A stretch of DNA of 64,000 bases from an uncultured Candidatus Melainabacteria bacterium (lineage in GTDB: Bacteria; Cyanobacteriota; Vampirovibrionia; Gastranaerophilales; Gastranaerophilaceae). The translations under genes were made by a program, and so were the position numbers. Under the pieces are notes generated by a model that did not search any database, was not told the DNA's origin, and saw only the letters and a list, made by a program, of their open reading frames with translations. Numbering within the stretch: position 1 is the stretch's first letter; each line of letters starts with the position of its first letter. The stretch covers positions 60,934-124,933 of the forward strand of contig CAKNXK010000014.1 in the NCBI GenBank assembly GCA_932182025.1. The letters run 5' to 3'. Positions 8,918-17,223 of this stretch are shown piece after piece.

Positions 8918-9190
8918 TTACATTGCTCCTATCAACTGTGGTATCATAGCCATAAATTCGTTAACAGTTGTGATAAAAACACTGAACATCCAAGGTAATA
9001 AGAATATTAACAGAATTACACAGCCAACAATTTTAGGTACAAAGGTTAAAGTTGATTCTTGAATTTGGGTTACCGTCTGAAAAATACTTACAATAAGACC
9101 GATTACAACTCCGACCATTAAAATCGGCACCGAAACTTGTAATGTAAGAATAAACATTTTTTGAAGTAGTGTTATAACAATATCTTGCAT
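8918..9190 (-). CDS. fliQ: Flagellar export gate protein FliQ
   Basis: 90-aa protein with two transmembrane hairpin helices and the family core VGLIVSIFQTVTQIQE...FVPKI. FliQ is a small subunit of the export gate, wound with FliP and FliR. It sits 5 bases after fliP and abuts fliR. Its length is typical of the family. Confidence 0.96.
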   Translation of the reverse strand: MQDIVITLLQKMFILTLQVSVPILMVGVVIGLIVSIFQTVTQIQESTLTFVPKIVGCVILLIFLLPWMFSVFITTVNEFMAMIPQLIGAM

Positions 9191-9195
9191 TAATC

Positions 9196-9948
9196 TTACC
9201 TCACAAAGCTTTCTACTAATGAGCGTACAATCAGATACCAGCCATCAACCATAACAAACATGATAAGCTTAAAGGGAAGCGCAATCATGGTCGGAGGTAA
9301 AAACATCATCCCCATTGATACAAGTACCGATGATACAACAATATCAATAACAAGAAATGGCAGATAAACTACAAAACCAATCGTAAATGCTGTTTTTAAC
9401 TCACTTAAGATGAAAGACGGCAACAAAACATAAGTCGGCACATCATCTTTTGTTTTTGGTTTTTCTATTTTTGACATTCTAACAAACAATGCAAGTTCTT
9501 TTTCGTGAGTTTGTTTAAACATAAACGTTCTAATTGGTTCAATTCCTCTATCAAGTGCAGCTTGTTGTGTAATTTGGTTATTCATATACGGCTGCAAGGC
9601 TTTTTCGTTTATTTCATTAAAGGTAGGTGCCATAATAAAAAAGGTCAAAATTAATGCCAGACTCGTAATAACCTGGTTAGGTGGCAGATTTCCCGCTCCA
9701 ATTGCTTGTCTTGTTAGTGATAGAACAACAACCAAACGTACAAAGCTGGTTGTCATAATTAAGATACTTGGTGCTAAAGTTAAAATAGTTAACCAGATTA
9801 AAATCTGCAACCCGTTTGTAAAATCTTGCGGAGTATTAGCAGTTTGCATCCCGATATTAATATTAGGGAATGATATAGCAGCTGATGAAGGCAAAATACT
9901 AAATAGCAGCCCGAATAGTGCAAATCCCCATTTCTTAAAATCTCTCAT
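9196..9948 (-). CDS. fliP: Flagellar export gate protein FliP
   Basis: 250-aa FliP. A cleavable signal sequence at about 1-25 (FALFGLLFSILPSSAA) is typical of flagellar FliP and usually absent from virulence SctR. Four membrane helices follow, with conserved MTTSFVRLVVVLSLTRQAIG and GNLPPNQVITSLALILTFF. The C-terminal helices contain the family stretch LPFKLIMFVMVDGW. First gene of fliP-fliQ-fliR-flhB. With FliQ and FliR it makes the protein-conducting pore at the base of the flagellum. Confidence 0.96.
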   Translation of the reverse strand: MRDFKKWGFALFGLLFSILPSSAAISFPNINIGMQTANTPQDFTNGLQILIWLTILTLAPSILIMTTSFVRLVVVLSLTRQAIGAGNLPPNQVITSLALILTFFIMAPTFNEINEKALQPYMNNQITQQAALDRGIEPIRTFMFKQTHEKELALFVRMSKIEKPKTKDDVPTYVLLPSFILSELKTAFTIGFVVYLPFLVIDIVVSSVLVSMGMMFLPPTMIALPFKLIMFVMVDGWYLIVRSLVESFVR

Positions 9949-9977
9949 AATATTTCCTTAAAAAATCAACTTTACCA

Positions 9978-9994
9978 AGGAGTCGAAGACTCCT
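9978..9994 (-). terminator. Hairpin between the 370-aa gene and fliP (weak terminator or mRNA structure)
   Basis: A 7-bp perfect inverted repeat AGGAGTC/GACTCCT has a 3-base loop, 58 bases past the stop of the 370-aa gene and 30 bases before fliP. No T-tract follows on the minus strand until about 15 bases later, so termination would be inefficient. It could also protect or process the fli transcript. Confidence 0.4.
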
Positions 9995-10051
9995 CCCCAC
10001 AATATTGTATATTAGTTTGATAGGTAGAGCAAAATGTTAAGTTATTTTAAA

Positions 10052-11164
10052 TTATAATTTTGTCCAATTGCTCATTCCAAAATCATTGATTTCCTTAGGA
10101 GGATACGGTGCGTGCCATTCAATTTCTTTCGCATAATTATCAAAATAAATATTACATAATTGAACCTGAGTTTTATTTTCGTTGTATATTTTAGAGAGTT
10201 CTTCAGGCTTGAGATCCAGTGGTGTGTATGTTCTTGTCCACTGAATTAATCTATTAAAATTTTCTTTATCAAATTCACTATCAAATCCTATTACTTCTGT
10301 CATTTTGCCTTCTGGATTAAAAATACATAGCTCTCCACTATGATCTCTGTCAAAATGTACTTCATGACTTAATTTTCCGGAAGCATTCCGATATTCCATT
10401 TTATCAATATTTACTCCATTCTTTGAATAATATGAGATGGTTTGCTTTTTACCTTTTGTTACTATTTTCTTAGAACCGTCTTCTAATGTAAATACTGTTT
10501 TCCCTTTGCTTAGTTTTTCAAAGCCGCCATGATATATTCTGGATGATAAATCAATACATGCATTCCATCTGTTTATTACTTCATTAGCTTTATCTTGTGC
10601 TATTTTATCCATTTCAGTAGTAAATTCTGCTTGTAGCTTTTCCTTAGCTTCTTTGGCAGCTTTTTCTGCTTGAATATGAGCTTCTTCTTTTGCGTTTAAT
10701 TCTTTATTCCACCAGTTAGAATACTCTTCTTCTTTAATTTTATGCTGTTCTTCAACCCATTCGGCATTTTTTGTGTTACTTTCTTCAACAGCTTTTTTTG
10801 CTTCTTCTTGTTCTTTTAACCAGTTTTCATAGTCTTTGTTTTTAGTTACTGCTTTAGGTTCAGCCTTTGGTTCCGGTTTAGGTTCTGGTTTAGCCTCAAT
10901 TGCAGTTTTTTCTGCTTGTCCAAATATTTTTTTGAGGTATTTACCGTGGTTAAAAATGCCATCAGCTGCAGCAGCAAGACCTAACGCTACCACTGTTCCG
11001 ATAGCTGCTTTTTTAACTGTGTTATCATTCTTTTCAAACCTGTCTTCTGCCGGTGCTTTTTCAAGGCTAGTTGAAGAATTACTTCTGAATTGCGGAGTTG
11101 TTATTATTTGTTCATTGTTAACTTCCGGCTTTGTGATACCTTTAAAACTAATAGAATTAATCAT
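10052..11164 (-). CDS. Unknown Lys/Glu-rich protein with one hydrophobic segment and coiled coil
   Basis: 370 aa with no family recognised. The N-terminus carries ISFKG, followed later by TPQFRS. One hydrophobic segment lies near residues 50-65 (AAIGTVVALGLAAAADG). A KPEP/KAEP repeat covers ~90-105, a long charged coiled coil ~105-190 (Ala/Glu/Lys), and then a region of short beta-like units (~210-290: FTLEDGSKKIV, ISYYSKNG, CIFNPEGKM) resembling variable wrapped repeats. AGGTGG lies 6 bases before the ATG. It may be tethered to a membrane with a rod-like stalk. Its neighbours give no functional clue. Confidence 0.75.
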   Translation of the reverse strand: MINSISFKGITKPEVNNEQIITTPQFRSNSSTSLEKAPAEDRFEKNDNTVKKAAIGTVVALGLAAAADGIFNHGKYLKKIFGQAEKTAIEAKPEPKPEPKAEPKAVTKNKDYENWLKEQEEAKKAVEESNTKNAEWVEEQHKIKEEEYSNWWNKELNAKEEAHIQAEKAAKEAKEKLQAEFTTEMDKIAQDKANEVINRWNACIDLSSRIYHGGFEKLSKGKTVFTLEDGSKKIVTKGKKQTISYYSKNGVNIDKMEYRNASGKLSHEVHFDRDHSGELCIFNPEGKMTEVIGFDSEFDKENFNRLIQWTRTYTPLDLKPEELSKIYNENKTQVQLCNIYFDNYAKEIEWHAPYPPKEINDFGMSNWTKL

Positions 11165-11249
11165 AATTAACCACCTAACATATAAACCTTAATATTATAA
11201 AGTTAGGTTAGGCTTGAAAATTGTCTTTTTGTAACAAGTTGTTACATTG

Positions 11250-12041
11250 TTAGCCTTCTTGTTGGTAAGCCCATGCTGAATGATTGTGAATGCTTTCTAA
11301 AGATTCGCATTCAACTTCAAAAGAGTCGATTTTATCATCATTTCTTAACAAAAGAACAACATCTCTTAGAACATCTTCAACAAATTTAGGATTATCATAG
11401 GCGTGCTCGGTTACAAACTTTTCATCTTCACGTTTAAGAAGCGGATAAAGCTCGGATGAAGCGCATTTTTCGATAGCATTAACCAAATCTTCTATCCAGA
11501 TGTGTTCTTCTTCTGGGTAAGTAACTTTTACTGAAACAATTGCACGCTGGTTATGCGCACCGTATTCAGAAATTTCTTTTGAGCAAGGGCAAAGTGTTGT
11601 ACAAGGTACTTTTACCCCAAGGAAGAATCTGTATTCTTCATCCTCTTCTCCATAATTATCAAGAATTCCTTCAAATGTACAATCATAGCACATAGGGGCA
11701 GAAATTCCTGTTACAGGAGAAGTTTTATCTATAAAGTATTTGAAGTCGAATTTTAAATATCCTGATTTTGCCTCAAGTCTTTCTACAATAGCTTCAACGC
11801 AGCCTTTCATATCAATTACAAGGCTTTTTTTGCTTCTCCATTCATTCAAAACCTCAACAAAACGAGACATGTGAGTTCCTTTATAGTGTGCAGGTAAAGA
11901 AACCCCAACTGTTGCAGAAGCATAAATAACCTTGTCCTCGTCATCTTTTCTCTGAATAACAAGAGGCATTTCAAGGTTTTTTACACCAACTTTTTGTATA
12001 TCAACACCGCGATTGTCTGTTTGGTTTTGAACATCTTTCAT
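11250..12041 (-). CDS. folE2: GTP cyclohydrolase I, type IB (FolE2)
   Basis: 263-aa GTP cyclohydrolase of the FolE2 (COG1469) family, which converts GTP to 7,8-dihydroneopterin triphosphate for folate or queuosine-type pathways. The family usually uses Mn or other metals instead of strict zinc. The tunnelling-fold landmarks are visible: YATVGVSLPAHYKGTHMSRF near residue 45, and CPCSKEIS with the metal-binding Cys after the middle. A conserved Glu-rich C-terminus follows. The gene starts directly after the stop of the 107-aa gene (no gap), so both share a transcript. No folE1 is seen in the window. Confidence 0.95.
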   Translation of the reverse strand: MKDVQNQTDNRGVDIQKVGVKNLEMPLVIQRKDDEDKVIYASATVGVSLPAHYKGTHMSRFVEVLNEWRSKKSLVIDMKGCVEAIVERLEAKSGYLKFDFKYFIDKTSPVTGISAPMCYDCTFEGILDNYGEEDEEYRFFLGVKVPCTTLCPCSKEISEYGAHNQRAIVSVKVTYPEEEHIWIEDLVNAIEKCASSELYPLLKREDEKFVTEHAYDNPKFVEDVLRDVVLLLRNDDKIDSFEVECESLESIHNHSAWAYQQEG

Positions 12042-12365
12042 TTAGATTTCAACTCCTTCAAAACTTTTTCTTTCAAGTGCAAGCAGAAGTTTAAGAGCAG
12101 CTACTCTTTGGATATCAGCAGGAGCATTTCTTAAGAGCTCAACCCCTTTGATTAACATAGGGTCGTTGTCGTACCAGCGGTTTCCTTTTCCTTGGTATGT
12201 GTTGATAATTTCGTAAACATGGTCTATAACTTCTGCTGCAACCTGTTCTTGAAGTTTAAGCATAAATTCTGCAGCTTCAGTTTTTGTTTCATCAGGTTGT
12301 AATCTTAGTAGTTCTAATGCTTCTTTTAAAATAGGATCGCTATCATACCAACGTTTGTTAATCAT
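12042..12365 (-). CDS. Small protein with an internal two-fold repeat, upstream of folE2
   Basis: 107 aa with no family recognised. Residues 5-40 and 63-98 are copies of one motif: RWYDxDPxLxxxxELLRxxPxxxxxxAAxxxLxLxE. The two copies are joined by a helical linker. It looks soluble, helical and acidic. GAGGAAG precedes the ATG. It abuts folE2, which suggests a linked role, but the sequence does not say what. Confidence 0.8.
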   Translation of the reverse strand: MINKRWYDSDPILKEALELLRLQPDETKTEAAEFMLKLQEQVAAEVIDHVYEIINTYQGKGNRWYDNDPMLIKGVELLRNAPADIQRVAALKLLLALERKSFEGVEI

Positions 12366-12400
12366 TTTCTTCCTCGCTTCTTTTAATCTGTTAATTATTG

Positions 12401-12406
12401 TATAAT
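12401..12406 (+). promoter_or_regulatory. -10 box of aroQ in a divergent promoter region
   Basis: TATAAT sits 28 bases before the chosen aroQ ATG. The -35 candidate TTCTTT (12378-12383, 17-base spacer) is weak. On the minus strand a TACAAT lies in the same 69-base region and could serve the folE2 transcript. Confidence 0.45.
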
Positions 12407-12434
12407 AACTATAGTTAAAATGAAAGGTTTATGC

Positions 12435-12878
12435 ATGAAGATACTCCTAATAAATGGTGCAAATTTAAATATGCTCGGCACTCGCGAGCCTGAAAAATAT
12501 GGCAGCAGAACTTTACAGAATATTGAAAATGATCTTGTTGAATATGGAAAGACTCTTGGGATAGAGCTTGATACTTATCAAAGTAATCATGAAGGTGAAA
12601 TTGTTGATAAGATTCAAAATGCACGAGGAGTTTATGACGGAATAATTATAAATGCCGGAGGGTATACCCACACAAGTGTTGTAATAAGAGATGCACTTGC
12701 TGCTGTTAATATTCCAACGGTTGAAGTTCATATGACAAATATTCATGCACGAGAAGAATTTCGACATACTTCCTTAATATCAGGAGTTTCTGCTGCGCAA
12801 GTTGTTGGTTTTGGAGAAAAAAGTTATTTCTTAGCGCTGGAAGGGCTTATTTCAATATTGAATCAACAATCTCTCTAA
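12435..12878 (+). CDS. aroQ: 3-dehydroquinate dehydratase, type II
   Basis: 147-aa type II dehydroquinase, catalysing 3-dehydroquinate to 3-dehydroshikimate in the shikimate pathway (cytoplasm, dodecamer in known members). Signature features are LLINGANLNMLGTREPEKYG with the catalytic Tyr/Arg lid, IINAGGYTHTS and VEVHMTNIHAREEFRH. I chose the second ATG (12435), since AAAGG lies 7 bases before it and the protein then begins at the usual MKILLINGANLN. The last 32 bases overlap the end of the convergent HAD phosphatase gene. Confidence 0.95.
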   Translation: MKILLINGANLNMLGTREPEKYGSRTLQNIENDLVEYGKTLGIELDTYQSNHEGEIVDKIQNARGVYDGIIINAGGYTHTSVVIRDALAAVNIPTVEVHMTNIHAREEFRHTSLISGVSAAQVVGFGEKSYFLALEGLISILNQQSL

Positions 12879-13323
12879 ATGCGCCTTCACCGCTTTTAGT
12901 TTCAGTTATTTGTATGTTCTGAATGTTTTTTACCTTTTCCACAGCTCCCGGAACTGTTACTGCATATTTTGCGCGGCAAAGTGAGTCATAGTCGTTTACA
13001 TCATCTCCAATGTAAACAAACTCATCATCAGCCAGGTTATATTTTTCAATAATTGAGTTTAAAACATCAATCTTATTTCTTATTCCTTGATGAACTTCTT
13101 CTACTTGAAACTTTTTAGCAATAATTTCTATTGCTGAATTGGCTTCTCCTGAAATAAGCCCAATTTTATATCCGTTTTTGCGAAGCAAAGAAAACGCCAT
13201 AACATCTTTGAAATTAAGTTTGCGTGTCATATCGCCGTTTGCGCAGATATAAACACAATTGTCGGTAACAATTCCATCAAAATCTGTTATAACCATTTTT
13301 ATTGTTTTAGGTAAATTTAACAT
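12847..13323 (-). CDS. KdsC-like HAD phosphatase
   Basis: 158-aa HAD phosphatase of the KdsC type. Members dephosphorylate Kdo-8-phosphate or the 9-phosphate of sialic-acid-like sugars. Motif I is DFDGIVTD at ~14-21, motif II the Ser in LISGE, and motif IV GDDVNDYD. It overlaps the neuB-like gene by 7 bases, so the natural reading is that it removes the phosphate of the nonulosonate made by that enzyme. Kdo-8-phosphate remains an alternative substrate, as sequence alone does not separate them. It overlaps aroQ tail-to-tail by 32 bases. Confidence 0.88.
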   Translation of the reverse strand: MLNLPKTIKMVITDFDGIVTDNCVYICANGDMTRKLNFKDVMAFSLLRKNGYKIGLISGEANSAIEIIAKKFQVEEVHQGIRNKIDVLNSIIEKYNLADDEFVYIGDDVNDYDSLCRAKYAVTVPGAVEKVKNIQNIQITETKSGEGAFREIVDSILK

Positions 13324-14183
13324 CTTCTAAGCTTCTCCTTGATAGGAATTTCTCTATCATAAACTACTTTTATACCATTGCCAAGAAGCTCGGGAACCTG
13401 TCTAATATCTCTTACCATGTGAGACAAACCTGTAAGTTCCAAGCTTGCAGCCTGATCAGAGCCCCAATTTGTTCTATCAGTTGTAATATGACGTTCAACA
13501 GAACACGCACCTAATGCAGCTGCCAATATTGATGGTGTTATTCCTCTTTCATGTCCGGAGTAACCGATTGGAACATCAAACTCTTGTTTTAATGTTTCAA
13601 TCGCTTTAAGATTTGTTTCCTCTGCATTCGAAGGATAAGTTGAAGTGCAGTGATAAATAACAAGATTATCTTTTCCTAATACTTCAACAGCATGTCTAAT
13701 TTCATCCATAGTACTCATGCCTGTTGATAAAAGAATAGGCTTTCCTTTTGCCTTTGTATGTTTTAGCAGTTTGTCATCAGTTAATGATGCTGATGCTATT
13801 TTGTAGCAAGGAACGTCAAATTTATCTATAAAATCAACAGATGCTTCATCCCAGCATGAAGCAAACCATAAAATACCTTTTTCTTTGCAATATTTATCAA
13901 TTTGAGAATATTCTTCATAATCAAATTCTAATCCGCGCTTTAAATCGCCGTTTGTGTTTCCAAATACGCTTTGGCGTTCACGCGCAAGTTCTTCTTTTGT
14001 ATAAACAACATCAACTGTTCTTTTTTGAAATTTGACAGCATCACATCCGGCTTTTACAGCAAGGTCAATATGTTTTTTTGCCAATTCAACTGAACCGTTA
14101 TGGTTAATTCCTATTTCTGCAATAATAAAACAAGGGTAATTATCCCCTATAAATTTGTTTCCTACTTTTACACACTTTGTCAT
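13317..14183 (-). CDS. NeuB-family nonulosonate synthase without SAF domain
   Basis: 288-aa TIM-barrel enzyme of the NeuB/SpsE family, condensing phosphoenolpyruvate with an amino-hexose to form a sialic-, pseudaminic- or legionaminic-type acid. Family landmarks are FIIAEIGINHNGS, AVKFQKR, ILLSTGMST, YHCTSTYPS and IGYSGHERG. It stops right after the barrel (EIPIKEKLRRC), so the usual C-terminal antifreeze-like SAF domain, which helps bind the sugar, is missing. Typical NeuB is about 340 aa. It lies 5 bases after fliO and overlaps the HAD phosphatase, an operon that hints at flagellar or surface glycosylation. The exact sugar cannot be told. Confidence 0.9.
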   Translation of the reverse strand: MTKCVKVGNKFIGDNYPCFIIAEIGINHNGSVELAKKHIDLAVKAGCDAVKFQKRTVDVVYTKEELARERQSVFGNTNGDLKRGLEFDYEEYSQIDKYCKEKGILWFASCWDEASVDFIDKFDVPCYKIASASLTDDKLLKHTKAKGKPILLSTGMSTMDEIRHAVEVLGKDNLVIYHCTSTYPSNAEETNLKAIETLKQEFDVPIGYSGHERGITPSILAAALGACSVERHITTDRTNWGSDQAASLELTGLSHMVRDIRQVPELLGNGIKVVYDREIPIKEKLRRC

Positions 14184-14188
14184 TAAAA

Positions 14189-14974
14189 CTATCCCAAATA
14201 TTTTTTATAAAGAGCATATTCATCAGGGTCGACCGAATGTTCGTTTTTCTCTGATTCAATATTATTATCTACTTCATTTTGAGATGAAAACAGCGAATCA
14301 ATAATTATATCAGGGTTTTCATTCTCAATAGGATTGGAGTCAAAAGAAATGCTCTCTTCTTCAATTTTCTCTTCTTTTTCAATATTTTCTATATTCTTAT
14401 GAGTTTTTGTTTTTAATTTTGCAAAACCAATTGACGGAATTTCGATTTTAGGGATTTTAATATTTGGAATTTCAATATGAGAATATTCATCATATTCAAA
14501 ATTCCCATCATTAATTGAACCTAAGTCTTTTATTAATTGAATAGTAGAAGCAGAAGCTCCGATTAACATTCTTTTTCCATCAAGTTCTACTACGTGTAAA
14601 GTTTTATTATTACCAAGCTGCGTAGTAGAAACTACGGAAACATGTGATTTTGCATAATCGCCCTGTTGGCGTTTAAGTGTTTTAAATCCTACTTTATTAA
14701 GTTTTGCGTATAAAATACCGGTAAAATAGATTAATAATATTACAAATACTAAAGACAAAACTACAGAAATAATACTAGGTTCATGTCCAATAGATTGGGC
14801 ACCAAGAACAGATGCATCAACATTCCCTGAAACGGTTGCTGCTTGAGCAGCTGGAACAGCATAAGCCAATGGATCCGGTAAATCAGGCAATACATCAAAT
14901 TTCTCTACAGCATAACATGCTGCTGTATTAAGCAGATAAAAAACTCCTGAAATATATGTTAAAATCTTACTCAT
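14189..14974 (-). CDS. fliO: FliO-family flagellar biosynthesis protein
   Basis: 261 aa. Two hydrophobic segments, ~1-22 (signal-like) and ~70-95 (SVVLSLVFVILLIYFTGILYA), are followed by the FliO core: VSVVSTTQLGNNKTLHVVELDGKRMLIGASASTIQLI-type residues ~115-155. A long acidic tail with IKIPKIEIP-like repeats ends the protein. FliO helps assemble FliP in the export gate. It is separated from fliP-flhB by about 4 kb and instead heads an operon with neuB-like and HAD genes. The acidic tail is longer than usual. Confidence 0.85.
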   Translation of the reverse strand: MSKILTYISGVFYLLNTAACYAVEKFDVLPDLPDPLAYAVPAAQAATVSGNVDASVLGAQSIGHEPSIISVVLSLVFVILLIYFTGILYAKLNKVGFKTLKRQQGDYAKSHVSVVSTTQLGNNKTLHVVELDGKRMLIGASASTIQLIKDLGSINDGNFEYDEYSHIEIPNIKIPKIEIPSIGFAKLKTKTHKNIENIEKEEKIEEESISFDSNPIENENPDIIIDSLFSSQNEVDNNIESEKNEHSVDPDEYALYKKYLG

Positions 14975-15002
14975 TTACTAAAAACCCAGTTTCCAGTATA
15001 AT
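14974..15002 (+). promoter_or_regulatory. Promoter of the histidine kinase operon
   Basis: TTTACT (14974-14979) and TATAAT (14997-15002) are separated by exactly 17 bases. A second possible -10, TAAAAT (15010-15015), stands 6 bases before the ATG. No Shine-Dalgarno sequence lies before the kinase start, so the leader is short or absent. Confidence 0.6.
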
Positions 15003-15021
15003 TATATCATAAAATTTTAAA

Positions 15022-16359
15022 ATGAGTATATGGAGCATGCTTTTGGATATTTCGGAGTTTTTGAGTAATGAGTATTATACAGTTCTAATGCTGTTTATAC
15101 TTGCAATTATGGCATATCTTTTTTATTTCATAAGAGGTTCTAAAAAGAGATGGAATAAACTTAATGATTATTTAGGTGATGTTACTAAAGCAGTAAACTC
15201 AGTAAGATACGGTGATTTATCAAAGAAAATTAAAAATATTGATATTCCCGATTCTGAACACTTAACAGAGAGTATTAACCGAATGATTGAAACTCTTCAT
15301 GATAGAGAAACTATGATTATTGAATATCAAAGTGAACTTGCTAAGCAAAATAAAATTCTCGAAGCAACTATTAATTCTCTCTCAGATGGTTTGGTTATTG
15401 TGGATGAACAAGGTAAAATCCTAAGAACAACTTCGCTTACAGCAGAATGGCTCGGAGTTGAAGGTAAAGGTTTGATTGGGAAATATCTTGCTGATTATAT
15501 TGAATTACCTAAAGACAAGACATTTTCAACACTTAAAAATGACGAAATTATAATATTGAATGACAAAGCTTCAAATTTTACCGCTAATTCTGTAGCTTTA
15601 AAAATTGAAGATAAGAAAAAAAATCATATTGTGGTTATAAAAAACGTTACTGACCAGAAAGAATTAGAAAATCTAAAAGAGGACTTTGTCGCCACTTTGA
15701 CTCATGATTTAAAAGTTCCGATCGTTGCAGAAACCAACATGATTGACCTATTTCTAAATGAGAGTTTTGGCGAAATTAGCGAAAAACAAAGACTTGCTCT
15801 TAAAAATATGCAAAGTTCTAATAAAGACTTATTGGAACTTGTTCAAACAGTTCTTGAAACTTATAAAATTGGTAAATTGAAGTTATACAAAGAAAATGTT
15901 ATGCTCAAAGGTTTTATTGACGAAATAATAGGAGAAATGTCTCCTATTGCGTTAAAAACAGGTAATAAAATAGAATTTGTACAAGATAGAGATATCAGAG
16001 TTTTAGCAGATAGATTTCAGTTAAAACGAGTTATCAAGAACCTTATTCAGAATGCAATTTTATATGGTGAACCAAAATCGCCAATAGAAATTACAATAGG
16101 CGAAATTCCTAATTATGTTATTATTAAAGTAAAAGACCATGGTGCCGGAATATCTAAAAAAGATATTGATAAGATTTTTAATAAATATTATTCTGCTGAA
16201 AAAAAATTCAGAAAAATTGGAACTGGTTTAGGCTTATATCTGTCGCACCAGATAGCAAAAGCTCATCAAGGGGACTTAACAGTTGAAAGCGTGGAAGGAG
16301 AATACACGGAGTTTTGTATTAAAATTCCTGTAACAAAATATGAGCAAAGTTTTATATAA
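15022..16359 (+). CDS. Sensor histidine kinase (TM-HAMP-like-PAS-HisKA-HATPase)
   Basis: 445 aa. One membrane helix (~18-37) is followed by a linker helix region (~40-110) and a PAS domain (~113-210, SLSDGLVIVDEQGKIL). HisKA has phospho-acceptor H228 in THDLKVP. The ATPase domain shows N box NLIQNAI, G1 DHGAGI and G2 GTGLGLYL. It lacks a large extracytoplasmic sensor, so the signal is probably internal or at the membrane. It overlaps the NUDIX gene by 20 bases and is cotranscribed with a stand-alone receiver (17220-17603), a plausible but unproven partner. Confidence 0.93.
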   Translation: MSIWSMLLDISEFLSNEYYTVLMLFILAIMAYLFYFIRGSKKRWNKLNDYLGDVTKAVNSVRYGDLSKKIKNIDIPDSEHLTESINRMIETLHDRETMIIEYQSELAKQNKILEATINSLSDGLVIVDEQGKILRTTSLTAEWLGVEGKGLIGKYLADYIELPKDKTFSTLKNDEIIILNDKASNFTANSVALKIEDKKKNHIVVIKNVTDQKELENLKEDFVATLTHDLKVPIVAETNMIDLFLNESFGEISEKQRLALKNMQSSNKDLLELVQTVLETYKIGKLKLYKENVMLKGFIDEIIGEMSPIALKTGNKIEFVQDRDIRVLADRFQLKRVIKNLIQNAILYGEPKSPIEITIGEIPNYVIIKVKDHGAGISKKDIDKIFNKYYSAEKKFRKIGTGLGLYLSHQIAKAHQGDLTVESVEGEYTEFCIKIPVTKYEQSFI

Positions 16360-16864
16360 TACAAAATACTTACAGCTAAAAAGTACTTCTAATAACTGGG
16401 TTTATGCCCATAGACCAAATGCAAATGACGTTGTTGTAATATTACCGGTTACCGAGGATGAAGTATTATTTCTAATCGAAGAGCGCCCACCTCTACAAGC
16501 AGAGAACAAAGGTAAGTATTCTATTGCAGTACCGGCAGGACTTGTTGGTGATGAACGGCTTGGAGAAAGTATTGATGATGCAATCAAAGCTGAACTAAGA
16601 GAAGAAGCAGGACTGGAATCGCAAGATATTAAAATTGTAGCCAAGAATGTTGCCAGTTCAGCCGGATGTGTTTCTGAAACTGTTACACTGGCAATTGCTA
16701 AAATCAACAATAAAGAACCCGTTTGTCCTGTTGTAAATGACGGCGGTGTTATAGTAGATAGAATTTGGGTTAAAAAATCGGATATTAAAGACTGGTTAAG
16801 AAATAAGGAACAAGAAGGCTATATTCTTACTGCCCAAACACTTGCAGTATTATATTACTTATAG
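16340..16864 (+). CDS. NUDIX hydrolase (ADP-ribose pyrophosphatase-like)
   Basis: 174 aa. The Nudix box is recognisable as GDERLGESIDDAIKAELREE followed by AGL: the helix Glu residues that bind metal are kept, but the Arg of the REUxEE core is Ala. The N-terminal beta-sheet (VYAHRPNANDVVVILPVTEDEVLFLIEE) resembles ADP-ribose pyrophosphatases, which cleave ADP-ribose to AMP and ribose-5-phosphate. Substrate is uncertain. It sits between a histidine kinase (20-base overlap) and aroH (8-base gap). Confidence 0.88.
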   Translation: MSKVLYNTKYLQLKSTSNNWVYAHRPNANDVVVILPVTEDEVLFLIEERPPLQAENKGKYSIAVPAGLVGDERLGESIDDAIKAELREEAGLESQDIKIVAKNVASSAGCVSETVTLAIAKINNKEPVCPVVNDGGVIVDRIWVKKSDIKDWLRNKEQEGYILTAQTLAVLYYL

Positions 16865-16872
16865 GAGAAATT

Positions 16873-17223
16873 ATGATAACAAAAGGTATTCGCGGTGCAA
16901 TAACAGTTGATGAAAATACATCAGAAGCAATAGGAAGTGCAACTATAAAACTTTTAAACGAGATGGTTGCGCGCAATAAAATTGAGCTTAGTCATATTTC
17001 GCATGTAATCTTTACTTTAACTCCTGATTTGAATGCGGATTTTCCTGCTAAATATGCAAGGATTAATCTTAAATGGAAAGATGTAGCGATGATGTGTTTT
17101 AATGAATTAGGAGTAGAAGGCGGATTAGCTAAATGCTTGCGTGTTCTTATTGTTATTAACTGCGGAGAGAATTTTGTACCTGAATTCGTTTACCTGGAAG
17201 GAGCTGAGGTTCTTAGAAAATGA
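16873..17223 (+). CDS. aroH: Chorismate mutase, AroH type
   Basis: 116-aa monofunctional chorismate mutase of the Bacillus subtilis AroH (trimeric, alpha/beta barrel-like) class, converting chorismate to prephenate for Phe and Tyr. The family signature is clear: MITKGIRGAITVDENT with active-site Arg, FTLTPDLNADFPAKYAR, and the C-terminal LRVLIVINCG...VYLEGAEVLR with the second Arg. The start is ATG with AGGAG 8 bases upstream. It overlaps the receiver gene by 4 bases (ATGA). Confidence 0.95.
   Translation: MITKGIRGAITVDENTSEAIGSATIKLLNEMVARNKIELSHISHVIFTLTPDLNADFPAKYARINLKWKDVAMMCFNELGVEGGLAKCLRVLIVINCGENFVPEFVYLEGAEVLRK

Noticed and set aside
7047..9948. Virulence-type (injectisome) secretion reading of the export genes
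   Set aside because: fliP has a signal sequence, order is fliP-fliQ-fliR-flhB, and a FliO protein is nearby; no injectisome-specific gene is present.
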